DNA from: Perkinsus olseni
Lineage: Eukaryota; Perkinsozoa; Perkinsida; Perkinsidae
NCBI GenBank assembly: GCA_013115135.1
Contig: JABANP010000371.1
Span: 1 to 53,852 of the forward strand
Length of the DNA stretch: 53,852 nucleotides
Reading direction: 5' to 3'
Part shown: positions 10,390 through 22,381 of the stretch, one piece after another
Position numbering within the stretch: the first letter of the stretch is position 1
How the letters are laid out: each line of letters starts with the position of its first letter
Program-made: the position numbers and the translations under genes
The notes under the pieces: model-generated
Databases searched by the model: none
Told to the model about the DNA's origin: nothing
Seen by the model: the letters and a program-made list of their open reading frames with translations, nothing else

Positions 10390-11530
10390 TGATGATGATG
10401 TTGATGACGGCCACTCCGGGTTGGGTGTAGTATGAGTAACGGCGTGGAGAGGATATGAGCTTTGCTTGAGCAACTGCTTGTCTTCTCTGCTATAGTCTGT
10501 GACTAACGGTGTGGAATTGTGGGACACAGAAGGGCAGTAGAGTAACTTCCGTAACTCCTACTAAGTTAACTGGCAAGAGCAACTGAAGGGAGGCCAGTGG
10601 AATGTGTCGGTTCACGGTTGATAAGGCCTGGTGGAGATGGGAATACTCTGCTCTCTGTTGAAGTGCGTGATACCTCGATTCTTCGAGAATCCTTCCTTCT
10701 TGAGGGCGGTAGAATTTGGTGGTGTTCTTTCACATCACCTTGTAGTAGATCTCCGTTATGTCTTCTTATACGCCTTAGCAGAAATGATTCCCGCGCGCAC
10801 TCGTACGAATCACTGGTGACACTCGGTGACGCAGCAATCTTTCTCCCCTCTGAAAATTAAGTCTGGACGATTAGAATAGCATGCCGGTGTATTTAACTTT
10901 GCCTCGGTGGTCGGCTATGCTGTTCACAGTGCGTTCCTCGTTGATGCCTACAAGGTCGGGGGCAGCCCGCCGATCTTCGGCCAGACTCAGCGCGGCGAGG
11001 TCTCCTGTGGATTATTCCCATCTCGAGAGGACGATACAGCAGCCCCAACCAGAACATCTACCGCCACAGTTGGCGGACTCGGCGTCTTGTGAAGGGGCGA
11101 TGGTCCCTAGGGGGAAGCGAGCCCGCAGGGCGACGGGGGAGGGTATTAGGGGGAATGGGGGGGCGACCTTGTGTGTCTGATGCCAGCATGGCGATTGGAT
11201 TCTTCTGAATGAGAGGGCGGCGGCGTATTAGTGATACGGTTCGAGATTCTTAGTGAACATGACTGTTGTTGCAAGGATGAGTATCATAGGTCGAAGCTAG
11301 TCATGCATGGCAGTAGAGTAGTATCTTCCCGTTGGAAAGTTGGAAACAATTAAGTTCGGATCCCGAACTTAACTGCCTAAAACCCAATCTGTAACTCCAT
11401 CGGTAACTTAGCTTAGCTAGGGCGTAGACTCTGATCGCAGCAAGAGACATTACAAAGTCGTTCTCTATCGCCGCTCAGCCTTCCCACCTTCAGTAGTACC
11501 TGCCCCAGCATCATCGGGCACCAGCGGTCT
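10390..11530 (+). other. Mostly non-coding; possible 5' exons of HEAT gene
   Basis: A plus-strand frame at about 10.91-11.0 kb (VHSAFLVDAYKVGGSPPIFGQ) could be an upstream exon of the HEAT-repeat gene; its borders are not clear. There is a perfect hairpin at 11350-11372. Otherwise nothing recognised. Confidence 0.3.
11350..11372. repeat. Perfect hairpin, arms 10, loop 3
   Basis: TTAAGTTCGG, loop ATC, CCGAACTTAA. No T-run follows. It lies in non-coding DNA. Confidence 0.9.
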
Positions 11531-12820
11531 CGTCGGTATCATATTGAAGCAGAGTGGCGTCAAGAAGACCAGGACGCAGCATCTGTCTGGTGGGTTTCTA
11601 TCGGTGGCCGCCACGCCGGAGCTCGAGAGCTGTCAGGCCTCAGCATCGATGATCTCGTGCAGGATCTGAATGAACATGAGGGCGTGCAGCTGGCCAATGA
11701 TGGTGGGAGGGAGGCGGGGGTGTGCGGAGTTTTTGGGTGGCTACAACGCGTGGCCTCCCACTCTGGGATACCGTCGCTCCCGAGTGGAAAGTGAGAACAC
11801 AACCACATGAACGGGCACATGAGCTCGTTCAAGTAAACTTGGATTCACCACTGTTCAACCTAAGATTCACGGTGGGCATTTGCTTCGAGTATATAGAGAC
11901 TATCGATCTATCAAGGCGACGATTATTAATGCCACTGCTTAGCTTCCTCGGAGTGAGGGATCTGGGTAGGTATCACCGCCGCCTTCCTTTCTAAGGAGGC
12001 TGTCACGAAGAGGAGAGAAGAGCTTGATGCCCTGGTCGGTGGACTCGTCGACGTCGAATTGGAAGAGGCAGTCAAGTACGAGGAGACCTCCTCTCAGCTG
12101 TGAGAGCGGTTGTGATCAGATGCTTGGGCAAGCTCAGCCAATCGTCGATTAGGAAGGTGCTCCCGCCCTCTGGGTTCTCCGTCCGCGAAGGTTGCTCAGA
12201 TCCGCATAGTGGTTCTGGAGGCGGCAGCTGGTCTCGTCCATTCTCGTGCTGTTGAGGATGTGTTGGAGTCGGTGGTTATACCGAGGGTTGGCGATATCGC
12301 AGCGGTGGTCAGAGAAGCGGCAGTTGCGGTTCTGGTCAACACCCTTTCGGTTGAGGTGAGGAACGAAATCGTGACAGCAGCCCCTCAGTCTAGTTGGTGA
12401 TTCTTCGAGGATGTAGTGGTGACGACCCATGTTCGATTCTCTGTGACGCCATCGTTAAACCCTCCATCAGGCCCTTCCTGAAACACAGCGTGAGGCGGCG
12501 AGAAGGGCGTTGTTCGAGTGCCTCCAGAACGGTAGGGCCCCTAAACGTATCTTATGCACCCGTGTTCCGCCTCCTTCGACCTCAGAAGCGTTGCAATCTC
12601 ATCAGATCCGGAGTCAGCCGTGAGAGCCGCTGGTCTCACCGCGATGGCTACGGTCGTAGAAGGTTCTGGAGTGGCCCTGTTCTCCGAGGATACTCGTGAC
12701 GAGTGGTGCTCGATGCTGCTGGACTGCTGCTACGATGCCACCGTGAGGGTCCAGACCGCCGCTGGACGGCTCCTCGAGGTGTTGTTTGATAATGATGAGG
12801 AGATGGCATCTGAGGAGTGA
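11531..12820 (+). CDS. HEAT-repeat protein (C-terminal exons)
   Basis: Exons on the plus strand: 11531 on (AEWRQEDQDAASVWW...LPSGK, donor GTGAGA), an exon after CAACCTAAG/ATTC (IHGGHLLRVYRDYRSIK), a Lys/Glu helix at about 12.0 kb (EELDALVGGLVDVELEE), then helical pairs typical of HEAT/ARM solenoids: IRIVVLEAAAGLVHSRAVED, AAVVREAAVAVLVNTL, AVRAAGLTAMATVVEGS, VRVQTAAGRLLEVLFD. It ends in an acidic tail (DNDEEMASEE) with the stop at 12820. HEAT arrays act as scaffolds. I could not match it to a particular family, and the true start is not resolved. Confidence 0.6.
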
Positions 12821-13386
12821 GAAACGACGCTGTTCCGGGTGATCGTCGTATCATTATTACTACTATCGTTTTTCAATATTTCTGACCGCTGGCATGGCGG
12901 ATCTTAATTGAAGGCTCCATCTTCATGCTTCTCTCGAGAAATAATTGTTATAACCACTTGGAAGGACACGACGACCATCAGACGAGATGATGCGGAGAGA
13001 GAGTCTGGCTCTCTGTCTTGACGTAGAGGGACAGCGCGCGAACAACGGCACGACATCCTATCTTTATTTTGGATGGCCGACCGCCCCATCAGATTCGTTC
13101 TGGTCGTGAAGTTGTGCAGGGTATTTATACCGAAAACCCCGAGCATAGTTTTTTCCTTCTGTAACGAAGACATTTCCCCTTCTCAGTTCATAGCATAGTA
13201 GCTAGTCGAATCGCGTAGGTTTGGGAAGGTCGTGGAAACAGCAGCTCCCATGCAGTCTTCAGTCCCCAGCTCAACCCAGAAATTATGAATTCAGAATAGC
13301 CTCATTCATGCAAGACAGATCGTGTAATGAATCGACAGCACGGCGGCTGGTCGATTGTAACTCTCTCATTTTGCTTCGATTGCCCT
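12821..13386. other. Intergenic, nothing recognised
   Basis: No frame of coding character, no RNA gene and no strong repeat between the HEAT gene stop and the next probable exon. Confidence 0.5.
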
Positions 13387-15182
13387 TTTTCTGAAGTATG
13401 ATTCTTCAATAAACTCTATCGGAGTAGACACGCAGAGGGCCATACGCGTATACAGTAGAGACCGACACATTCTCCCAGAAAGGGAGTCGATCAGCGTCGT
13501 CGTCAATGCGGCATCCGGCAGGTCCCCATTTATGAGCGAGCCTCTACGGCTATGGTGGTTACTGTGGGACAACTCAGCTTGTCCGAGACTGCAGGACTCG
13601 ATAGCCAGGATCGTGTCGAAGCATATCCTCGCTGATGACGTTATCAATAACAACTCCGAAGAAGTGGTAACCGCTTGATTGCTGCTGTGCCGCGCAGTTG
13701 TTTCGGCGGGAAGGTGCGAGCTTGGCCGTCTCTGAAGGCCTTCATCGAGACCTACTCACCGTTCCGAGGCCCGGAAGGGACTCCTGATCCCGAGAGGCTC
13801 GGGAAGAACCCTACGGGGAGAGCCGTGGCCCCCTTTGTCCGATTGGCGCCTGAACTGATTAAGTAAGGCTGAGAGCCTTTTGTCTGTCAGCATCGGTTTT
13901 ACTACAGTACGGCTTCGTGTTGGCGATGGGCAAGACCCTACCTACTTGGTGAGGATTCTGCTGTGGACGGCGAAGAGCTCACTTGTGTTGACCGCGCGGT
14001 GACCTTGGATATCCTCCGGACGGTTGCACAGACTGAAATTAAGGAGAAGGTGAGCTCGTGTTTGTCGGGGCTGCTCAACCCCGCCTGTCAGGGTAAAACT
14101 GCTGTGCTGCCGCCCTTCGACTTGAAGGCCCTCTGCGAGAAGTACTCCGACGCGTCCGAGACTTTGGCCAGCGCCTTGGCCGTAGCAGCGGCCAGATCAA
14201 GAGTCGACAAGATTCCGGTATGAGAGAATGAAGGATGAGCGGCGTCAGTGGTGCGCTCAGGCCTTTCGAGTTTGTTTCCGACGACTGGAGCAGTTCCACG
14301 CTGTGGCAACTTCGGGTGGTTGATGACGACCTGACGATATTATCGTTGTTATGTAACTGCTCCGTCGTGCATGGATCTGAATGCAGCTATTCATTTCTCC
14401 ATTATCATCATAAGTGTTGAGTTCAGTACAGTGGTCGGGTGGGGGACTGTGGTAGTGCGTCGTAACATGTCAATCGAGTCCGCTGAGTTCATCCCTCTGT
14501 GGCGTGTTAATGACAGTAGTTCAGCTGCAACAACAAACGTAGGCCAATCACACAGTCGTTCGATGGACGACTTATTAGTCTCAATGGAAGAGAGTGAGCT
14601 CGATACGCATTGGGCTTACAACTTCTTTAGTCTAGAGAAAACGGAACACCACCGTTCAACAGCGAAGCGACTAAGCTTAAGGGCACAGGGAAATAACGTA
14701 TTGTCGGCTTGGCCATTGAGGGGCTGTTGCCACGAGTAGCTCGCTGCTCGTCTCGTATGGTACGAATTATACGAATCATATCATCTACCATACAGCGCTT
14801 GGGGAGTTCTGGTGGACCGAAGGGCGAAAGTTCCCCGAACGAAACAACTCACAGGACTCCTCTATCGTCACTGACCATAACCGCGGATATTTTTCTGACT
14901 GTTTTTGGGAAAATACTTTAAACTCTGATTAACTGCTTCGGAAAAGTCTTGGATGATAAGTTATTCTTTTCGAGATTCTGTCAAGGATCGAGAAGGCTCG
15001 AGTGGAGTCCTATAAACAACAGCGGGTCGTGGCTTCGATGAGGCGTAGAGTCGAGGAACTTCGAAATCTAGTGGGTTGCCCTCGTTCATCGTCTCCCTGG
15101 CGCTGCGTCCTGCCAGGTGAAGCTCCTCGAGGAAATGGCTCACACTGCAGCCGAGCGCATCAGGGGCCGAACGAGAATGTCT
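13387..15182 (+). CDS. Uncharacterised multi-exon gene, partly resolved
   Basis: Plus-strand pieces with coding character: about 13387-13660 (VDTQRAIRVYSRDRHILPER ... ISVVVNAASGRSPF ... IARIVSKHILADDVI), 13690-13865 (SLKAFIETYSPFRGPEG ... APFVRLAPELIK), about 13970-14220 (TLDILRTVAQTEIKEK ... ASETLASALAVAAARSR, donor GTATGAG), and two helical exons joined in phase at 14.97-15.18 kb (RIEKARVESYKQQRVVASM; VKLLEEMAHTAAERIRGRT). Whether all belong to one gene is inference. The 14.5-14.7 kb frame (Ser-rich) may be another exon. No family is recognised. Confidence 0.4.
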
Positions 15183-17120
15183 TTGGTAAGCCATAGAACT
15201 CGATTGGCGGTGTGTGTGAGTTTGAAGTCCGACGCTGACAGTACGGCTTAGTTAAACCAGCAGTGCTGGTCCGGCACCGATCTACCTTTCTATTGGGGGA
15301 TCAGTTTAGCCTGACCTTCAGGATACGCCCTCAATTCAATTATTTTTTGGGAAATTAAAATATGGAGACTTCATCTTAAAATCGTTTTGTTTCAAGATGG
15401 AGTGTCCAAGATCGAATTGAAAAATTCTTGTTTCGAAAAATTTAAAAAAGCTCAAGTTCGATTAAGTGTGACTGTGACTGTGCTGGGATCCTGCTGAAAT
15501 ATTCAAAAAACTCGGACTTCAAATTAAAGATTGAAAACCAACTTAAAAAGACCCAGCATCAATTTCTTGCGCGCGCTACTTGGATTGATCATAACTCAAG
15601 TTGAGTTACCCAACACAACAGCGAAGCACATTGAGAAAGCATTGACTCTCCCATGCATGAGTAACAGTGACCCAGTCGGTCGGATTGAGTCGCACTCGGA
15701 GTATCAGACCCCCACAGGAATATCTTCCTGCCTCAGGGAGTCCTTAAGGCAGGTGCGGCACCTGAGGTGCCTTCAAGCCTTCGGACGCGGTTGAAGAACT
15801 GAACCCCGTTCCTTTCCGTCACTGCCGCCTTTGCTCGGTCAATGCAGGATACGGAGAGTCCTGAGCTCGGTGTTGGTCAGACTGTTAGGCTGCGGCTGTT
15901 TCAGCTTGGCTTGAAGCCATTGGAAGCCAATGGTTTCCAATGACTTCTCGATATAATTCTTGACATTTCACCAAGCAGACACGATCGGGCCAGCTGTGGG
16001 CTGTAAGAAGCCGTCCTCAAGTTCGGGTTCTAAAGGATCGGGTTCGCAGTTCGCATCAAAAGTATCTGTTCGGTGTCATTGCCACTTGCAGAGATAGATC
16101 AGAAGGTCAACGCAGCATTTGAGGAAAACAAGCAGCCGCATAGAGGCGCCCTTTACTGTCGAATTAATACAGAAGGATGCGCAGTATAAAGCGTTCGCTT
16201 AGAACCAGTCTATTTCGGTATGCTGGTACAAAAGTCAGCGCATATCCAGTTATTCGGCGGCCGAATTTCGGCCGATATCAGGAAATATGCTGTGACTCAC
16301 TGAAATTTACTGACGATGTACATATTGCCGTATACTCCTCCACTGTTCCGAACAGTCTGTTGGCTTATTACAAATCCTGATATCATGCCTCAATCTTCCC
16401 ACTTTGCCGATAGATAATCCGTGCTGGCCAGGCGATCGTTCAATTTGGCTCTAGAACCCTTCCATATCTCGGTGTCCTCAGCCTTCAACGTCAAAAGTGG
16501 TAGCCGATGCTGATCGACAACCCCCTCTGTTTGCTTTCGTACTCTAATCTGGTTACCTGGAAACGCTGCTTCAGCGAGAAATCCGTGCATGCCGTTTCCG
16601 AGTTCGACGTGATATTCTTCTATTTGCAACCGCTGCAAGGAAAGCTATAGTGTAGAATGGAGAGACATAGATGATATTCACGCACCAAATCAGACTGCGC
16701 CTGGTTTAGTCACGGTACTCCTCATCTTTTCGGGCCATTGTGTCGTGTCGAGGCGTTGTTTTTTATGCTCTTTGACAAGTGATAATAACAACGACCTACA
16801 GGAAAGGCTTGGAAAGCATGTGCTCATCCCCGGCGGGGATTCCCCGCTAAGCGAGGCTCGCTTTCACCATTCCGAACTCCAGGTAGTTTTCCCTGCATAC
16901 CGAAAGAGCCTCTTGGTGAGCGTCGTGAACGCAAAAGTTCACGACGACCAACGGAGTTCGAGAGCTCGATGGGAAAGACGAGAGCTCGCGTAAACGGAGC
17001 TTCGCCCCGCCACCGACGTCCAGGGAAGACCAGAAAGAAATTTTCCATCTGCGGAGAGACGGATCTGAGGAAGATACTGTCTCAGGGTGGGAGCGCCCGT
17101 AAGATAAGTGAACAGACCTC
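15183..17120. other. Non-coding stretch with hairpins
   Basis: The stretch contains an AT-rich patch at 15.34-15.56 kb and perfect hairpins at 16258-16274 (CGGCCGAA/TTCGGCCG, loop 1) and 16921-16946 (CGTCGTGAAC/GTTCACGACG, loop 6). A minus-strand frame at 16390-16638 (82 codons) lacks any recognisable feature. Confidence 0.5.
16921..16946. repeat. Perfect hairpin, arms 10, loop 6
   Basis: CGTCGTGAAC, loop GCAAAA, GTTCACGACG. Confidence 0.9.
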
Positions 17121-18330
17121 TCATTCTTCTTCATCCTCGCCTTCTAGCTCCCTAATCAGGTGCTTCTTCTCCTCACTGCCAAATTCAGGGATAGTTGATA
17201 TGTCATTTGGGCGAGCATACTGGTCAATCTTGCTGGCGTTCCTTAAGTAAAAGGCGGCAATCTTCTTCGCGGACCTGATTGAGTCTTCGTCTTCGCCTTC
17301 AGTGCCCTCCTAAAGGAAAAAGTCAGCTGATGATAATCCGCCAATGAAGCGGAGGAGGCGTGACAAGATCGGGGCTTCTTTGTTCCAACTGCCGGTAGGC
17401 GTCATCTCTCGATCGATCAATGCGATAGACGGTCTTTCTTAGACAGATCGTCTGAGCCTAGTCTGTCTATAACGTCTTAACACAGGCAACTCGGGAACTC
17501 CCTTCGCGTCATTCGATAGGAGTACTGCGTACTCGATCACTAATCCAAACTTCTCTAACAGACCTCCAAAGGTATCCTCTGAGAATGTTACAAATCTGAT
17601 GACATCCCGCTGCGCCGAGGAGATGCGAGCATTGGCTGGCTTTGACCTTGGTTTACGTATCCAGCGCACGCAGGACTGGAAATGAGCCGAACAGGACCCG
17701 ATCTCAGTGGCTATTTGCTTGCTTAGTTCCACAATATTATCCGTAACTTGACGCGTAATACCGTAGATCCGTTTCATACCAGCATTCTGCCTCTTTTAGA
17801 GTCCAAAATTTAGACCTGTGTACGCTTCACACCTTGGCTTATCTTTGATGAACGCGCCCCTAGATACGGAGCATTTACCGCAAGGACTATTACGTCCGCG
17901 AACTCTGGGAAGAGGATCGGCTCTACGTATTTGTCCTTGTCCTTAGCCTCTCAATCTGTATTTGTCCTGAATCAACTTCGCAACGATTTCGTCTCCCACA
18001 CTCCTGAGAATGTCTTGAAGAGGCGCATATTCTCTTGGCTTATTTCCCATGCTTGTGATATCGTGGAGGAGATATCATAAAGGAAGAAGGAGATGCCGAT
18101 ACTGTATCGGCGATACAGCCTCTGGACACATTAGTCATCACAGTTTCGTCCTTGTTTTCCAAATCGGGGTATAAGGCGGCCGCTAGGATGACATCCTCTT
18201 CGGCGGTCTTAGGAACTCGGATCTGGTTGGCTCTCTGCCCTTCCTGGATGTAGTTCTGAATGTTGCTGCCTTGTCCAGGATTTTATCTTTCACCCTGATC
18301 TGCCATTGAGGAGGATTCTCTCCAGCCTGA
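17121..18330 (-). CDS. Uncharacterised multi-exon gene with acidic C-terminus
   Basis: Minus-strand exons: about 18290-18110 (IQNYIQEGQRANQIRVPK ... EEDVILAAALYPDLENK), 18080-17840 (SSTISQAWEISQENMRLFKT; EPILFPEFADVIVLAVNAP), 17777-17470 (DNIVELSKQIATEIGSCSAH ... VIRFVTFSEDTFGGLLEKFG), and a last exon 17300-17121 (KKIAAFYLRNASKIDQYARP ... ELEGEDEEE, stop). The final exon is convincing: helical, acidic end, clean stop. Frame changes between pieces suggest introns; a perfect hairpin (18095-18111) sits between two of them. No family is recognised, and a decayed gene cannot be excluded. Confidence 0.5.
18095..18111. repeat. Perfect hairpin, arms 8, loop 1
   Basis: GCCGATAC, T, GTATCGGC; between two exons of the 17-18 kb gene. 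Two more of the same design lie at 18350-18366 (CCATGCAA/TTGCATGG) and 18452-18468 (AATAGAGA/TCTCTATT). Confidence 0.85.
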
Positions 18331-18970
18331 AAAAGGGGCCGGCAGAATACCATGCAAGTTGCATGGTGCAACACACGTGGGTCATTTGAACTACGTATGC
18401 GTTGCTCATTCGTTTGTGGCGCTGAGACCGAGTAGACCTGGTGAAAGTTACAATAGAGACTCTCTATTAGAGAGCAATGCTCTCAGAGCATAGAGAGCTC
18501 GAAGAGCGACCGTATTCATCCTTGGTGGAGACCTTCACAATGACAAACAGTATTCTTGTATCCAGCCAGTTATTAGTGACAACCAGCTTGATTCGAACAA
18601 GGAGCCGCTACGTTGCACTATCTCGTTGCAGTAGGTGTAGTTATAGAACACAACATAAGTAGATTGGGCTCACAGTGGATGAGATAGAGCAGATAGAACG
18701 TGGAGTAGTTGAGAGAATGGATTGATGGTGCGAAGCTAGTAAGAGCACAGCTCGATTGTGTTATGTAGAGAGTGCAAACGAGAATGAGCGAAAATATCTT
18801 GAATCATCGATCAGCCAACACTTGAAACCCCTTCACGAGATTCTCGATTCGGGTGCCCTGCGTGCACATATGCTATGGTCGAATAACCTAGAGCTTCCTC
18901 ACCCAGCGATGACAGACGAAAACATCCAACGCTTGCCCTCGCCCGTTAAGACGCTTAGGTAGAGTATCTA

Positions 18971-18995
18971 AAAGAAGTATCGAAGATACTTCTTT
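18971..18995. repeat. Perfect hairpin, arms 11, loop 3
   Basis: AAAGAAGTATC, loop GAA, GATACTTCTTT. Confidence 0.9.
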
Positions 18996-19533
18996 CTCTT
19001 TTTCTAGAAGAAAAATTCGAAGAGACCAAGTGTGCCACCATGTGAAAACCCTTTGCCTGGAGCTCCCAGGGACTCTTTTCGAACCTTCAAGGTTCCGATA
19101 AGGTTGCCAGTCGACCGTTGACACCCATCGGTCCGATGGCATCGGAGTTCAGAACTCCAAGTTCTCGGCCGCAATCCTTGCGTGAGGAGCGGAGTTGAAA
19201 TCCATCCTCAGGTTCATCAGTAACTGATGAGCGCGTGGCCGACTGATCGATGTATGATGGACGCTTGCCAATGAGGGTAGACCGTGAGAGACTAACCCAT
19301 TTAAGTCATTGTCCGGGAGCTGTGGGCGGAGAATGTGTACGCTAGGAGTCACTCTTGTTCAAGTTTTTCTTCTTGCGCCTTCCGCCATAGATCTCTCTCC
19401 TTTCCGCCATTCTCGCTATTTTCCGATGCCATAATTTCTTGCGGAAATTTCAGGAAATTTTCAATTGAAACACTTGTTCACAATGGAAACGGAACACCCT
19501 GCTCAGGTATGACTTCGATTGCGCATTTCTTTG

Positions 19534-19552
19534 CAGTGTTGACTCAACACTG
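19534..19552. repeat. Perfect hairpin, arms 9, loop 1
   Basis: CAGTGTTGA, C, TCAACACTG. Just 57 bases before the 17-bp-arm hairpin at 19609. Confidence 0.9.
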
Positions 19553-19608
19553 TTGAGTTAGCCATTGTTAGTTCAAAGCCTAATCTTGAGTCGCCATCTT
19601 GAAAGTTT

Positions 19609-19645
19609 CAACAGCAACCGTTTCAGGTTGAAACGGTTGCTGTTG
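19609..19645. repeat. Perfect hairpin, arms 17, loop 3
   Basis: CAACAGCAACCGTTTCA, loop GGT, then its exact reverse complement. The longest perfect inverted repeat seen in the window. Confidence 0.95.
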
Positions 19646-19740
19646 AGTTGTCTAGGTGTAAAAAGTAGATCTAGAAAATCGATTTTACTAGAACCGAGAA
19701 GTTTTTGAATTAATTTTGTAAATAGTGTGCTACTCTTCAG

Positions 19741-19914
19741 GACCTCCTAGTGGAGCGAAGGTCTCGTGTCGAGTTACATCTGGAGCAGGAGCCTCTCCTG
19801 TGGACGAAGGGGTCCGCTGTTGATCGGGAACTGCATGTAGTAACAGAAGCAGTTCGCAGTCTAAATCGGCAGATCGAGAAGGTAGAGGAGATCGTTTTCG
19901 GTCATGATATGTGA
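19741..19914 (+). CDS. Last exon of an unresolved coiled-coil gene
   Basis: After a CTACTCTTCAG acceptor the frame runs DLLVERRSRVELHLEQEP ... VTEAVRSLNRQIEKVEEIVF and stops at 19914. It is charged and helical with heptad character. Upstream exons were not found with confidence. Confidence 0.4.
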   Translation, partial: DLLVERRSRVELHLEQEPLLWTKGSAVDRELHVVTEAVRSLNRQIEKVEEIVFGHDM

Positions 19915-20188
19915 ACATCCTGTATTCTGCTGCTTCCAATCTCCCAAGTATTTTGGGTTGCGTCACGGAGCACGATGAACCGCTCAAAGCAATCCTTTCG
20001 TGTGTTCTCTGTTTTTGCCTTCGTGTGTCCTCTGCCTTCTGCCCTCGTCAGCCTCCTGGTGTCTTCGTCGTTGAATTATACGATCGTGTTTTGCTGTGAT
20101 GGCTCAATATTAATCGGGGCCCCATATTTATCGAAATTCAGAAGGCATTCTCTCGCGAGCGACGCTCTCATAGACCTTCGAGATACAT

Positions 20189-21387
20189 GCTGAGCTACAT
20201 TCGAGACATCGTCTCCAAATACTCGGCCGCTCGCGAGAAACTGCTTTCCGAACCTGGATGAGATGTTATGACACACCGTCTAATCCTGTTTGGCAGTTTA
20301 TGTAAAAACATGTCCCCTTCGAGGACGTTAGGTAGCCGAAGAACTACACTCCTTCGTATATTAGCATTGCGGAAACTGCTTCAAGATGGAACGCTTTGCC
20401 TGGCCTCCGCCATCTGGGACTTATGTCGCTACCAGAGGCTCGCTGAGCTAAGGGAGGGCCGCCGTATACCCCTGCCGCCCAACACGGTCGGCCGAACCAT
20501 CGCAGTCGGCAGCGGTGACGAGCTCCTGCTAGCTTACATGGATATGGAAGGGTGCGTTCTGCAGCTCCCGGTCTGGGATAATCCGCTGATGACCTCTCAG
20601 GTACCACTTAGTCGACAGCATCGGTTTGGCCGACTTAGAGCGACGGCCTGTCTTCAAGGGCAGCAATCGTTGGGACTGCTGGATGGCCAAGTCCATGTGC
20701 GCCATTGGAGATCGTATTTGCTTTTACCGCGAGCCTAACCCCGGCATCCACGCTTATGTGCGGAAGTCGGGGTACATGGACTTCATTAACCCAGGCTCGA
20801 GATTCCCAGTGCGTCACACTATGCTCATGAGGGCGTGGAGGGACGCTGTGTATGCTTACGAAAGTAAAGAGCATGGCCTTTGGCAAATCAATCCGTATAA
20901 TCACCGAATTCAACTTGCTTGTAAACTGTCGATAACGCCGCGAAGGAAGCAGCAACAACAGCAGCAAGTGTTGGACTTCCGAGAGATGTGCTCGGTGTGT
21001 GACGGCGAAGTGATTGCCCTCGATCTCTATGGCGTACTCTATCACATTCCGTCGATGGCCCAGCTGGATGTGGTTTGGTTGGTGCAAGGATGCTATCATG
21101 AAGGCAGAATGAGGCTCTCAGACATGTCGTGGTCGTCCACGGCGGAGGCATTGGTGTGCGTGGCTCAGCCTGGCGAGGTCGTGGTTGTGATGAGACTGGA
21201 TCTCAGCATCAAGAAAGCGTTCGTTGTTCAAGCGGCGTCCGTTGCTCATCACCACAGTGGCTGTCGGTCCCCAATGAGGAGCGAGTCGATTCTCTCGAAC
21301 ATCGTATGCATCGACAATTCTGCTTACCTGTGTAGTCGAATTGGTGACGATATCGTTGAAGTTGTGATCGAGAGTAGCGAAGATTGA
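20189..21387 (+). CDS. Uncharacterised protein, possible beta-propeller
   Basis: Plus strand. A possible first exon starts MLSYIRDIVSKYSAAREK at 20189 (start uncertain). A main exon at about 20345-20601 (LALRKLLQDGTLCLASAIWD ... VGRTIAVGSGDELLLAYMD) is followed by a 41-bp intron (GTACCACTTAG ... GACTTAGAG) leading in phase to the long last exon, 20643-21387, stop at 21387. The last exon holds repeated short beta-strand segments (GVLYHIPSM, ALVCVAQPGEVVVVMRLD, IVCIDNSAYLCSRIGDDIVE) and a poly-Gln run (QQQQQQ). This looks like a blade repeat, but no signature motif was found. Confidence 0.55.
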
Positions 21388-22381
21388 AAACCACGTGCCT
21401 AGGTTCTCGGTGATTGAATGGCCACTGCAGCATCTTTCGATGCTCCTCTTTCCACGCAGTCGCGTCTTGTTGGGTTACGAGTGATTGTGTTCAACGTTTA
21501 CTATGTCAATGCTATTAACTGAAATTCTCAGTCAGTCACTTCGTTGGCTCGGCTAAAGTAGCTGTAGTGGCCTGGGTGGAACCTTTCAGTCAAGATCATC
21601 TTCATGAACTCCTGGCTAGTATAGATGCTAACTCTTTTGGCCATCAAATAATCATCTGATGATTATCATAAACTGCTCAGTTTAACTTGTGAGGGTTGAA
21701 TCTGATCAGAGCCGTGGTCGCCGGAGACATACTCAATATTGGGCACTTCCCTTTCTTGATCGTAAAAGGGACTAGAGCTCCACCTAAGGGAGACTATCAA
21801 TCGCGCGAAGTCCTCACCGCGGACACGTTATCGTAGTTGTGCGGGCGGCACAACCGAAGTTTTCACAGGAACTCTCTCTATCGGCGACTTCATTTCTTCA
21901 TCCTTGTTCTCATCCGAAATCTCTGGAGCCTACACGACTCGCGAGCATGACATATGTCGACATACTGGCTACCTAGTGTAAGTTCAAAGTTCAACCATAG
22001 AGTGTGCGGTGGCTGTGCGGAGATCTGCCGCGGCGGTGACTGTCACCGGGTGACACGGATGCCCACAAACCTAGAACACAATCGCCCTTTTCCCCCTTTG
22101 CAGAGACTCAATACTAATTGCCACTGAGAACTTTCTCAAGATGCCAAAAATGATGCCATACCTCTTCCCGACGGGAAGTACCCGTGTATCATTGCCCACA
22201 TTCTTACTGGCCAAGGCGGGAACCCCGCCGCGGGATCCATAACACCATGGCCGCAGCCTTTGCCCCCGGCACTGGTCCTTTTCCCCCAAAGTGCAACGAA
22301 ACACTCCAATACCCTTCCTGTTTTCAAGGACATGTCGTTTATGATACGGTGACGATGGAATCCGATTTCTTCGGTACGCAG
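21388..22381. other. Convergent intergenic spacer
   Basis: Lies between the ends of the plus-strand gene at 21387 and the minus-strand gene at 22382. It contains a perfect hairpin at 21648-21666 (ATAATCATC/GATGATTAT, loop 1) and TGTCACC-G-GGTGACA at about 22039. No coding signal, apart from a frame-shifted continuation of the third repeat of the neighbouring gene near 22.38 kb. Confidence 0.5.

Larger units (their letters stand above)
18331..19740. other. Hairpin-rich non-coding stretch
   Basis: No firm exon. Perfect hairpins at 18350-18366, 18452-18468, 18971-18995, 19534-19552 and 19609-19645. A plus-strand frame at 18756-18962 (68 codons) is possible but unsupported. Confidence 0.5.

Noticed and set aside
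12640..12660. ATGGCTACGG as an SL match on the minus strand
   Set aside because: Part of coding sequence (TAMATVV) in the HEAT gene; short match.
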